Shown in pieces: positions 47,145 through 59,070 of a DNA stretch of 64,000 bases. The stretch is taken from assembly GCA_002205965.3 (NCBI GenBank), contig NADL03000019.1:742351-806350 (forward strand). The letters are read 5' to 3'. This DNA comes from Kappaphycus alvarezii (lineage: Eukaryota > Rhodophyta > Florideophyceae > Gigartinales > Solieriaceae). The translations under genes were made by a program, and so were the position numbers. How positions within the stretch are numbered: the stretch's first letter is position 1; each line of letters opens with the position of its first letter. Below the pieces are notes generated by a model. The model worked only from the letters and a program-made list of their open reading frames with translations. It was not told where the DNA came from and did not search any database.

Positions 47145-47366
47145 AAGCTGTACAGCACTGCATAGCATACTATAGTACAGTTGTGGACAGTTTACTGATT
47201 TACAAAATGAACGTTCCAGGAGAGCGAAAGGGTCCTAGGAATTATCCTGCGGTACATACAAAGGACCACTGCTTTATGGGTTAGACCGAGTGCCTGGGGA
47301 GAAAAGTGCTCGTATTTTCTTGAGCATGAGGAACGTGGAGATACAGTAAAGTACAGTACAGCCACA
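47145..47366. repeat. GTAC palindrome tract, upstream of carrier gene
   Basis: GCTGTACAGCACTGCA and ACTATAGTACAG at 47,148-47,180, then ATACAGTAAAGTACAGTAC near 47,342-47,362. They begin about 100 bp upstream of the carrier's first ATG. Confidence 0.6.
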
Positions 47367-47990
47367 GCAAAACGCACACAAAAGAATCCGTTCATCTGGC
47401 GGTTTTCCGTCAAAAAATGTTTATTAATTTGATATGCATAATCTTCAATTATTTAGATTTACAGAAAGAATAGTAGTAGCGAGAATTGCCCGATTTGCAG
47501 CCCCTGGCAAACGGAGAATTGCACAGTGCAGGTCTACGCCTCGAATCAGTGCCACCTCCGTACACGTCCCTAAATGTTGCACTATATCGAGGCTGACCTT
47601 ACTGAAGTTCCTCATTTACACGTGTAAAAGGTAGTTTTAGTCTTACATTCATTACTTCCTGTATTACGGTACGAGCTGCCATACCTTTAAAATTGCCCAC
47701 CTCATGCGGTGGCACTATATCGAGGCAAGCACTACTCAATATGGCACTATTTGAGACCCCCACTGTACAGTGTAAGTGCTTTACAGTACCGTGTCGCAGT
47801 ATTTGTTTCTGTATCCTAGCAAGCTAGAGGGTCACGGAATACCTCCCCAAGTGCTACCTATGACGCTTTTTTGTCATTTCTACGTTAGTCAACTACTGTA
47901 CTCCCTTCTAGTAACTATTTGACAAGTGTTATTGTAGATAGACACCCTACTATCCCCGTACTAGTTGCAGGAATACCATTGACTGAATTA
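47367..47990. other. Intergenic, no gene seen
   Basis: A 16-bp motif CACTATATCGAGGC occurs twice (about 47,580 and 47,714). A GTAC-type palindrome lies near 47,763. No coding signal. Confidence 0.4.
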
Positions 47991-47994
47991 TCTC

Positions 47995-50900
47995 ACTCAT
48001 TCTAATTCTGCAATGATTTGGTGTACGCTCTGGCTCGGTTCCTAGCAATGCCTTCAAATGTTCTACACTTTCCGATCTGATGGCGGAGAAAGTTGTAAAC
48101 AGTTGGTTTTCCATTTGCACAGACATCATTTTCAGGTAGATAGCCTTTGGCTTCTGCGGCAGAGAGTCGCTGTACTACTGCTACCTTGCTTATTTGCGCG
48201 CATATTAGCCTCCTAACTACATTTACAATTGGGTCCTCAGATATATTTGTGTAACAAATACTCTTGAGTGCCCTTTTAAACTCGTCTACTCCACCTTAAC
48301 GATGAATTTAATATACCAAACATGTTGGCTGAATCATACGGGATGGGGTAGAGGTCTCTCTGTCCTGCATGAAGCTTTGTACGTTTTGGTCAAATTATAA
48401 AAGGAGCAGAAGTAGTGAAGGCCAGCTGTATGAGTCCGATTCAATTGAGAGTCATACTCCTCTGGTATCTTCTTACAGTGACCTCTTACCCACAAGAAAA
48501 AACTGTTCCTAATCACAGGAATTGCATAAATTTAGGACGCAATCAAAGAGTTTGAGAACTCTAGAATTCTGGCGCAAAGAATCGGACCAACACCTTAATT
48601 GCTCCCCTTTCCCACAATGAGGAGAACGTTTTGTCTACCAAGCAGTGCAGCATGGTGAAGGCATTGTAGCATTATGTAGTTGTGGGTACCTGATCATAGA
48701 ACGCCTGGTTGAAAGTTGCCGAACGCCCGATGTCAAGTATGTACGAAATCGTGCTGTGATGACTACAGATACGCGTATGTTTTCTATTGTTGTTATGGAA
48801 GCCATCTTCTTAATCTCAACTGTAGCAACAGTCATATCCCCATTGTCATCAGAGAATGCAATAAACACGTCCGGACTTTCTGCAAGAAGATTAACTCTGC
48901 CAGCTCCCACCAGTCCCACAGTACAAATATATTGTACGCTTAGTTCTATAGATATCTTTAAAGAAAAATTTTGAATGGGAGTGACTGGATGTTTCTCAAA
49001 GAAGCTTCGAAGGGCCTCTAAAATTCTTCCCTCGTTCACAGAACGCCTGTGATATCAATAGTACTTGTCAACGGCTTCATGAAACAGGCATACAAATAAA
49101 CCTGATAAAGAGATGAGAGGAAAGTCTTAGCCAGCATGTAATCTCTTCCCTGTTCAGGTGTTTCAGTCGCCGGCTGCAAATTAAGTTGAATCCGGCCAGA
49201 TTTTATAGCCCCTTTGAGCTCAAGCACTTTTGTTGTAAGCCCAGTCTTCCGGAGAGAAACTGGTTAACTGCGTCCGGGGGAATTGAGAAGGCTTAACAGG
49301 TCTTCCCTCCGCAGCCTTTGTATAGGTTGTGCATTGGCGCTCTGCAGTTGTGCAACGTAATCTGACGATGCTGTGTTCGGTGCGGCTTCATGCTTCATCA
49401 TGCTGAGGTATTCAAACACAGAATCGACCTGTGCTCTCAAAATTATAACCATATCATCAGTGCTCATCGGTGCAATGTTTGTGCCAACTACAACAGGTTT
49501 TCCACGCAGAAGGCATGACAACCCCGGAAGATTCCCCTCGTAGTCCTTTATAATTACAGAGAAGAAACTGTGTGTTGTTCGAGACGTGAACAGGAAAGAA
49601 CGGACAAGAAAACAGCCGTGGTTCTCCGATTGTAACATAATATGATGCTATATCTCTGAGACTACCTACGTATGATACCTTCAAGCACGGCAAGAATGGG
49701 ACTCGGCCTTCGTGCCATAAACTGGTCCTCTTCGCACTGCATACCTCTTGAGCCATCCTCCACTCATTTCTATTGACACATCTGCGGTACTAATTATTTG
49801 GAATGAGAGTGTACGAACAATTACCAAACATACGCCTATTGTTATGGTACATTGTCGCAATTCATCACGTAAAACTATCGCGGTATACCACCACAAAAAC
49901 CACCTTACCAATTGATTTACTTGGCTTCTTGTGTGCTTTGTACATTGCATGAGATATTGATTAGTTAATTTCGCTAACCACCATGCATTTGTGTCTCTTT
50001 GACACAGGCCCATTCATGAGGACAAAAACGGAAGTCAAATCTTCTCCTGTGCGCCCCGATGCCAGTTTCACCGAGCCGTTGGTTCACGAACTTTATCCTT
50101 TCTTGACTATTAGAGCCCCTTTCAGCTGCAACAACCGCATCGGTCATCGAAAAAATACTTCTAGAGGTAGCTCTCCTGAATCATTTGAACCAAGCGGTCC
50201 TATACATGAATCATACTTTCGCCCTCCGTGAGTAATGGCTGGCTATAAAGGCGGAGGTGAGGGCTGAACAAACTGCGTTGTTCACCGGACAAAGCGCTTT
50301 TTGTGGGTTGCTAATGGGAAAGAGATTGGAGATCTCTGTAACAGCCCGACACCTCAGCCTTTGATGGTCGTCATGGAGGTTAACTATTGTTACACCCGAC
50401 AGGTAAACTAAACCAAGATTGGTCGTAGCGAGCTCCTGCTTGAGCTCGGTATTAAAGTATTTCCAAACATAGGCTTGTTTGAATACCCCATTCCGAAGTC
50501 CTCCACCCTTTTTCTCCTGCAGGAGGTTCAACTAATTGCAGGCAATATTTGTTTACACCAGTCCCCGGAAACACCTGTCTGAAACAAGAAAGGTTTGTTC
50601 TCTTTCCGAGTCTTCACGGAGACAGATGTGTTCTAAGCGGCAAAAAGAATATGGGTAGTTCCAACCCATCTGAATTCCGAAGTGTCTTAAGCGCAGTTCG
50701 TGGAAGAAAGATATAGAAAATATTGAGCCGCGATAAAGTAGTTTCATACTCAGGCTACCCCAGTGCAAACGAATTTTGCCTCCTTGGTAGCATTCGATAG
50801 GATCGAGTTGCATTCCTTTACAATCCTATGTCCGAGACGGATGTCCGCATCATCTAACCTTACATCGACCTCTTCGAAGACAGAGGAATATTCCCAATTA

Positions 50901-51400
50901 AGGAGTACACCCCTTCTTTGTGCCGTACTCCTTGAAATAATTTGCTGATTGATACTAGTCTCTTCCTCCTCTTGATAATTCCGGGGCGAGCTTGCTATAT
51001 CATCCTGATCCCAAAGAGTTTCACAAGGGTCAAAAAACAGCGAGGACCAGTAATCTTCTGATGTTATGCGTCTTTCTTCTAGCTCATTTGTCGGGCCGTA
51101 TGACTGTTGAAATGAACTATTGGCCTGTTTCTTATTTGTGTCATCTCTTCGAATCTTATTATCATGTCTCCAGGATCCAAAGAGTCCTCAAAAGTGAGCA
51201 AAATACCACAGTAGCTCCTTTCGGGAGCACAGTAGCCACTGGAAGGAATGTTAGACAGATCTGATCCATCTGAATTTGCAATATCGTCTACCTCGTCCCC
51301 AGAAGCATCACGGATGACTGGCCCCCGTTCTACGAATTCTGTTGATGGTTGGTCAAGATCTAGGTGGCGTCTCAAGTGTGTTAATGGGGTTCTTCTGGAA
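47995..51400 (-). pseudogene. Degraded YqaJ-type nuclease gene of an unknown element
   Basis: Long minus-strand coding remnant. The most informative part (49,039-48,640) reads NEGRILEALRSFF, then LLAESPDVFIAF and MTVATVEIKKM. This NE...SPD...VEIK spacing is that of the YqaJ / lambda-exonuclease branch of PD-(D/E)XK nucleases, which trim DNA ends during recombination. Upstream (49,640-51,375) are coding-like segments including an acidic N-terminal region. Downstream, 48,300-47,995 remains open with a helical sequence (LICAQISKVAVVQRLSAAEA). In eukaryotes YqaJ nucleases are known mainly as second genes of some DNA transposons (such as ISL2EU) and of viruses, so this is probably an element gene. 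It is old and broken in several places. No terminal repeats were found. Confidence 0.5.
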
Positions 51401-52980
51401 CTTGCTATTGGGAGAGACGCTTGTTGAGATACGACGAAGAATGAGAGGAATCAATATCATTATGAAGAAAGGAGTAGGCCGTTCAATTTGGAGTTTGAGC
51501 CTCTTCTTCCTCGGTAGTATCTTTCGGCTTTTTTGGGAATGGCTCAAACACTGATATAACGGGTGCTAGTGATGAAGAGAAAGCAAACTGATGGGACGAG
51601 AATGTCGTTTAGTCTGAGGTTCGAGTATTGGTGCGTGCACTATTTTGGGAGATGCGTGAGCTACGTGATGTCTGGAATGATGTCAACTATACTTCTTCAC
51701 GCAGTGCACGCATCGCGCGCAGATTCACGTAAAATGAGAGTGAAAAAAAGGTCACGAAACTAGTCCGGGGCCACGGAACACTGCAATAACTTTAGAGGGA
51801 ATTTTGGGGTTATTTTAATGCATGGAAGATGTGGTCGGTTGTATCCACGCCGCATATACGCTATGCGGGAGAAGTCGTCTTTTACGGGTAGCACTAAACA
51901 TTCCTCACTAAATAACGTTAGTGCAGTACTCAGACCACAGACGTGGTCAAACAGTTAGTGTAATTATTTAGCAAGCTCCCCTCTTTAGTGCGACCCCACT
52001 TTCTAGTACAATATTTTCCTCTCCCTCTAGTGCATATAATCTACAAAAAACTAGAGTCAAGACCTATTCTATCACTATATATCGAGGGCCCAGTCCTCCG
52101 AGATGCGGACAAACTGGACATAAACATCTACCAGTACTGTACCCTACAACTTTGCAACTACTTCGGCACGTCAAATGATGTCCTCAGTGTACCTACAGTT
52201 ATAATTTAATTAAATAATTCCTCACGTACATACACATGCCATCAATTGATGACATGTTGTAAGAATGAAAAAATAATCTCAAAAACACCTTTTCTGCCTG
52301 ATTACATCTTGAAAATTTCCGTTATGTCCCTGCTATTTGTGTAAAATTACCATCAAGAGATTACGCACCTTCACTGGTTCAAGCAACCAAACCCCTCTAA
52401 ATATCCCGCTCAAATCTTTTTAAGATGGTGAAATCAGATAACGGACGTTTGATCCCTGAAAGCAGGGTTCACACCAAAGCGCGCTTACTTACATCTGACC
52501 TCCACTTTATTCAGTTATATAAATACAATTGAAGCACGAAAATGGTTTCAGTAAAATCATGGGTATCGAGGAAGCTGCAAAGAGTGAATGATTTCAGAAA
52601 ATAGTCGTCAGTAACTCGGAATTTCTGGAATGTTCTAAAGAGTTCGCCATTCACCTGTCAAGTGTAAAGGGAGCTTCTCCCTCTTTTGAGAAAATAGCTG
52701 ACCTAATGACCAATTTAATGAGCTTTGGGAGGATATTAGATGAAAGGCCAGTTCAACGTGATACAGAAATGGATTCTGACTCTCCAACAGACGCAGTACA
52801 GTAGCATCTTGAGGAGAGGGGTTCCAGTTGATACTGTAAGGATAGGCACTGAAAAGGGGACCTATAAGAGTAGTAGAGTGGAATGACCCGTCACGGCTTA
52901 TTTGGTGGCATTCGGTGAACCGGTACGCCCAGGTAATGTAATTATTGTTAACGAAAAATTAGTGTTAATACTATTTATTG
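51401..52980. other. Non-coding, small palindromes
   Basis: No gene is supported. At 51,906-51,970 there is a foldback: CTAAATAA near the left and TTATTTAG at the right enclose an inner GACCAC...GTGGTC stem. Probably element debris. Confidence 0.35.
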
Positions 52981-53138
52981 TTATGAACACTTAATTGTCT
53001 AGAAAATTATCTTTGATAACACTAAAAATGGATCCTCCACAATTAGTGTGATTGAAATTGCGATTTTTGAGCGCAAAAGATTGGCTAGTTCTCCTCAAAT
53101 TTTGAGAATTGGAAGGCCTAGAACCTTTGACAACACCT

Positions 53139-54493
53139 TTACTTGAACGATGAACCATCTCTTCGGATGCAAATCCCCTTATCCGCCATGGAGTCATCAG
53201 GTTCACACATCGTGAACCTTCTCAACAATATGCGACGGTCTCGTTCGGTCAACGAGACGAGCTCAACTGAAGGAAGTGGAATCTGTGCTGTAAAGGAAAA
53301 AATCGCGCAAATGAGCCCGAGACACAGGAGCATAAACGTTGCTGTCAAAAGTTTTTGACGACCCGACAGAAGATTGGTGTTGTGACGTGGATGAACGAGG
53401 AAGTCAATCGTTCAGGAACTCATGACATAATTGTTTCAAAGACGGTTGAGCAGTTCCCTCAACTTTGTCAAGGGGTCAAAAGAGGCCAACCGCATACGCA
53501 TGATGAGGCTGTGGCGCGAAAGAGCTGCGTTCGAAGACAATTGTACAGGCCGTGGAAAGTGTGGAAATCCTCAAATGAACTCTGTCATTTTTTGACTTCA
53601 AGTGGACTAAAGCGGGTACTTACGAAAGCCAGATCCGGGCGCGGGCATAAACGAGCATATTGGGTAATTGCGTTACAGGCGAATGTAGTCAGTAAGTTTG
53701 ACCGCTTTTGCAAACTTGGAGTGAAGTTCAGTGCGAAGAACTGCATAGCTTAGCTCTGGATATGATCAAAAATTCCTCTAGAGAAGACTACAAAACCAAT
53801 ACTATATCTTCTTCGACGGAAAAGTCTATTCTAAAGAGCATCTCTCCACGATAGATACAAACACTTATGCATCAATGCAACATTGTTGGCCGCTCTCAGG
53901 CAGGGAAGTTACACGTTTCTTTTCAGGCCCAAGAAAAGATTGAACACAATGTAGCGTTCTCCTTAGGAGGTATCGCTCCATAATTTGCGTCAGGTAAGCT
54001 CAATGAAGACGTTATTGAGAATGCAGACAAAACTCATTTTGTTGTCAAAATGGAAAACGGAAGGACGCTTGTATTTCGTGGTGATCAAAATGTTAGGTAC
54101 GTCGACGTCACTTCTGAGGGTGATGGTATGACTATGGTCGTAAGAATTTCTGGTGGGTGGAATGCTCGCATCGAAAACGCGTTTATGATACTTAATAATA
54201 AGGACCGTAGCTATCCTATCCGGGGCGTACAAGATGATGTGACTGTTGTGTGTTATCGGACCGGACCGAAAGGGTGGATAGACTGTCGTATCATCAAAGA
54301 ATGGATTCAGGAACCTTGCTGCATAAGTGCTTTACCTTCCGGTCAGAAGCGCAATCTTTTCATGGACAAATGTAGCAGTCACAGTATCAGCACAGCGATA
54401 CAAAAAGCATTGGATGGCATCAACACAGAGGTTCGTTTCTTTCCGCCTAATCCAACGCATCTTATTCAGCCTGCAGACTCATTTGTTATTTAG
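53139..54493 (+). pseudogene. Pogo/Tc1-type DDE transposase
   Basis: DNA transposon remnant. The catalytic half (54,000-54,493) is in one frame: ENADKTHFVVKMENG holds the first Asp of the usual ADETHF motif, FMDKCSSHS the second (family DNCSSH), and PTHLIQPADS the third (family QPLD). A conserved GWIDCRIIKEWI helix precedes the second. The N-terminal part (53,355-53,753) includes TTRQKIGVVTWMNEE, like the opening helix-turn-helix of pogo-type proteins. Several frame breaks lie between (about 53,345, 53,750-54,000). After the third Asp the frame stops at 54,493 and the next segment (54,500-54,700) has only traces. Terminal repeats were not found. The hairpin-rich block starts 230 bp further on. 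Confidence 0.6.
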
Positions 54494-54712
54494 AAGATCA
54501 AGGGTGCGTGAAGCTCTTGGTGGGAAGCATATAAGGTAGAGCTTTGAGAAACATTGTGCTGCAAGAAACTTTTGGGACAAAATCTGGATTCTTGCCGAGC
54601 CCGGTAAAAGGTTTTTCCTCAATCTCGCTTCGAACTCTGTACAAGACGCAAGCAATCAGAAAGAACAGGTAGGTATTGTAGTAGAATGTACTTGTAAGGT
54701 CCACGCACCATG

Positions 54713-57700
54713 TGAGAGTTTTAGAAGCGGAGCTTCTTCGGGAGACCAGTCTAGCTAGGATAGACTGCTACAGGAGTAGCAGGGCAGAGCGACCGTAGGT
54801 CGCGCTCGAAAGGACAAGGAGGACGCTCTTGGATCCTTCAGGTGAACCTGGAGTGGGGATTGGTGGAAAGGAAAAGGGAAAGGAGAAAGAAAAGAAAGAA
54901 AAGGGGAGGAAGGATACGGTTAGTAAGGGTAGGCGATCCTAGTCGGGAAACGCCCGAAAGGTTTAGTGGGTGTGACTACTACGGTCACTGTGTCTACTAC
55001 GGACACGAGTAGCGCCGCCTACTTCGGACGCACGCTATTTGGTCTAGCTGTAGTGATCCCTTGCAGCGCTAGGCTTGCCGGGCACTCGACTAGGCAAAAC
55101 CTAGACAAACTAGACCGACTACTCTCTGGTCTCGGTGGTGCTGCTCAGGGAATCGGTCTGATGATTCTTTTTTTGTTTACTGGTAGGGCTGCTAAGGCCA
55201 ACAGACCTAATTAGTATCGGTGCCACCTACTGTGGCCTGTCAACTATTCCTACAGTAATTACTAAAATAAAGGGATAATTGAGGGAATAGATGTAATTGC
55301 CTTGGCCCTACACGTGGCCCTAAAACGTGGTAATCTCACGTGGCATACACGTGTGCCCTGGACAGGACATCCTGTCCGTACTGTAGTAAGACAGTATGCG
55401 CGCGCGAAAATAAAAGCCAGGTTCCCACATGCCCCCACGCCCAGCGTCGAGCGTGTTCCACCGCGAGAAACGCGAGGAGAAAGACCAGTGAACCGGCCTT
55501 GGTTGTGGTTTGCGCGCGCTTTGAATGAGTCGCACCCATTTCTCACCGTGGTCGGGAGTCCCGATCACGTTGGCAACCCGGTACTTTGGGTGCCGAACTA
55601 GCGTCGCTAGTTAGCGTCAGTGCTGATATCAATCGGTCGAGGTTCTCCTGGCAAGGTCGTGTCGGTATGGGGAGTGGTTAACCCCATCCGAAAATTTTTG
55701 CCGTTTCAGGTCTTACCTGAAAGGGGGTTTAGTAAGACTGACTCACTTTTCCCTCGTAGTAGCGTAGCTACTAGACGTTATACCCTTCGTGGGTCGCAGT
55801 TACACGCGCACGGTATTCAAATTCCGTGCAGTTCTTCGGGGTGCAACTTGAGTCGGGCCAGGTTGACCTGGTGAATTAAAATGTTTGGGGCGTTCGGGTG
55901 AACACACTACTTCGTTAGCGTATCTACACTGGGAATTCCTAGTGAAGTGAATGCCTTCACTCAGGGTTCCAGTGGTAGTGTGGTCAAATCTCAATAGTTG
56001 TGCCTGGCACGTGCGGCACAAGCCTGAAAGACCAATAAAATTTGGTAATTGAGGTGGGGTTTTTGCCACCTTACAAGGGATTTCCTTGTGTGTCGGTGCA
56101 CGTTTCTGCTGTTCAGTGCGGTATTTAACAAGGAGTCCTGGTGATTTTAGGTGCATCCATCACCTCTTCCAGCATCACGGTCCGATCAGACATCTCGTCG
56201 CCATTCGTTTGTCTTTCTCACTCATTTATCCTCATCGTCCTCCATTCAACTCTCCTTCGTCATCCATCATCATCTTGGTTCTCTTCTTCTTCGCTAGCGG
56301 ACAGCCTGTCTTGCCATGACCGGCCGTCTTTCTGATGCTGGATCAGCTGCGAGGGCAGGTCACCTGTCCAGTGCCGCTCCGTATATCCGGAGGGCGATGG
56401 TTGCCAGCAAAGACTGGCAGGTGCGCGTTGACACTGATGCGGGCTCGGTTGGGCAGCGTTGGATGGAGAGGCTTCGTGCCTGCGCACGCAGACGCGGTCA
56501 GTACTTCGACCTGCATTTTGCTGTCGAGGAGAACCTCGATCTTTCTTTTGCCAGGTGTTCCAATGAGGATTCCACGCCGGCCGATACTGGGTCTGGCGCG
56601 TAATTGTAATCATGGGAATAGCCCACATTTTGTAAATGAAAGTCCGAGTCGGTTGCTTCAGATTCTGTTGTGAAACATTCTGCTTCTTTTTCTTCCTCAG
56701 TACTCTGTAGTTCACAGTCTGTTGAGGCGTCTTCTCGGCTCAGCCTAGACTAAAAAGTAGCTTGTATAAAATAAAAGTGGTGTACTGTCACATAATTCCA
56801 TAACAGTGACCCTTGTTGTCGTGTGAGGTCGTGCTCCCACCTATCCATCGGAGAGAGTGAGACTCGTGCTCACTAAGGTCTGTACGAGTAATTAAGCTCG
56901 CCTTCGTACCATAATGGTCATCCCAGGGTCGCCTTGGCGACACAACTGACGCGGAGTGTTGGTACGTAGGCCAGCGCATTGTGTTTCAAACAAGGTGTAC
57001 TTGTCAAATCAACATTTGACGGGGCAAGGTGTGCCTTTTGTATGAGCCATTGGCTGTACAAAGGTTTGTGTTGAATGTTTTTCACCAGTCAAGGAACCCT
57101 TGATATTCTTACCAGATTAAGTGGGGTTCAGAGACTTCCTGAACATAGCAGAGCTGGGCGCGGTTACACCCCATATGAACTCGGAGGATGGTCCTCCCAT
57201 CTTCTTCCTCTTTGGGTCCCCACTCAGGTCATTCTGAGTTGCCTTCCTTCTTCTCGGAGAGCGGCGAGACCGTCTCCGATGAAAGTTTAAGGCGAGGATT
57301 TCCTCGTCCGTTTGTGGTTGGTCTCAGCATCAACCATCAACAACAAAAACAATTAAACAGGGCTTCCTGTGCATAGCAACACCGAGTCAGCTCGTGGCAT
57401 CGTTCACAATAAGGCCCCCTGTAAGTGCTTGACCTTGGGCGTAATTCTCCATCCACGACTAACTTCAGCGGTGCTGATGACGGTGACGAGCAACGCACTC
57501 GTCTGCTTCCACTTGGTATGCCAGGGTATCCTGGTCCAGTTGTCCGGGACAGCTCTTCTCCGGCGTCTTGTCCGTAATCGGTCAGGTTTTCTGACTCCTT
57601 TCCAAAGTGTCCCTTCGAAGGGTCACCAGCCTGAGTAACTGGGTTGGCCCAGTATTCGTGCGTAGTCGGACCTACGCGGATTTCAAGTTGTGGGGGAGGG

Positions 57701-59070
57701 TTCCCCAACGTTTTTCGCTGTTCCGATACGTCCACCGACCTTGCCTTCTCTCCCGAACTTGGTGCATACACCGACCGCTTCGCCCTCTGGCACTCCGTCT
57801 CGTGACATTGCACTACAGGTAGCCTCCCCGGCGTTCCGTATTGAATCACGGTGCGGACTAGGGAACTTAGTCATTGTCACAAGGGAGATAAACGGCTCTC
57901 ACCCTATCCCGCTTTTTGTCGAGGTTCGGCTCGACGGTTCGGTTGGGGATTTCCCCTTCATCCTTGGTGGGACAAGGTATCCGTTTTCGGTTAATATGCG
58001 ACGCGTAGTTCGTAGCTCATGGTGACATGGCGTCCTGTACTGTCTTCTTTGTCGGTCGAAAGTGACGCCAAATTTCACAAAGCGGACCGACTCCGTGGGT
58101 CAGATTGGTCTGGGTTCTTCACGCACCCGTACAGTCAGATCCTCATGACATTGTAAGAGGCATGGGAGTGTCCCATGTCTTCTTCATCTTGTAACAAGGT
58201 ATTTCTTGTTGTGACCCTGTCCGACTCCTGCCGGATGTGGGGCAATGGAAAGGAAGGGAGTCAGGACGTCCTGACTGGATGGAGATGTACAGGAGGTGAC
58301 TCTGCGTAATTCAACTCACGGAGCCTGAGGATTGCGGTCGAGCGTAAACTCGACTCTCGCTCTGTGGGCAAGGGAACTCTTGCCAATTTTGGCCACCACA
58401 TTTCGGAGGGTAAGCTCGAGGCTTCCAGAGTCAGGGTATCCTGATTGTGACTAAAGAGCGGTCTCCAGTCAGAATTTTCGTTTGTGCCAACTCATGTAGG
58501 AGAATCTCGAGCACACTCCCGCGCTCGAGTATCCGGTAGTGGGAGGAGTTCCTCCTAGGTCTTCACTTGACTCATGGATTCCTGACCAGCTGTCCTCGCC
58601 AGCAGTCTACAACTGTACAGGTGTAACTTGTACAGGTTTCCAAGAGTACTTAGGACAAACTGTCCTGACCAGTATGGCTGGTCTATGCTGTACCAAGATT
58701 GAGCTTGGCACTTGACAATTTCAAAACAAACTCTGTTGGATGCTCAACTCTCAAGCCCATACTTCAGAGTTCATCAACTCAGAGGAGGTAGGCCTCTTCA
58801 GGTACGGGTACTACGACCAATTCGTATGTGGTTAGGTAACTAACTTGTATAAGTCAACACTGAATGCCGGTGTTCGACTATAAACAAACAGGGGTGTCCT
58901 GTTAGGGGTGCAGTGCAGTGACACTGTGTAAACAAAAATCGAGGTGAACCCTCCACATTGCAACGTAAGTCGCCATAGTTATAAACCATTATCAGGTAGT
59001 CCTAACAACCGGATGTGTCTTCTCATAAAGTGACCCTTACCAGGTAGTCCTGGTTGTTTCACAACAGTAA
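54713..59070. other. Hairpin-rich non-coding block
   Basis: About 4.4 kb between the pogo remnant and the chromodomain stop codon of the chromovirus fossil. By position it could be the 3' non-coding part and LTR of that element. No frame on either strand shows a domain. A pyrimidine-rich leader at 56,160-56,315 precedes a 95-codon plus-strand frame (ATG at 56316) that I do not recognise. A purine-rich run (GGAAAGGAAAAGGG...) lies at 54,863-54,910. Confidence 0.4.

Noticed and set aside
57337-58025. Opposing 111- and 170-codon frames
   Set aside because: Neither has a recognisable domain. The hairpin-rich symmetric sequence favours open frames on both strands.
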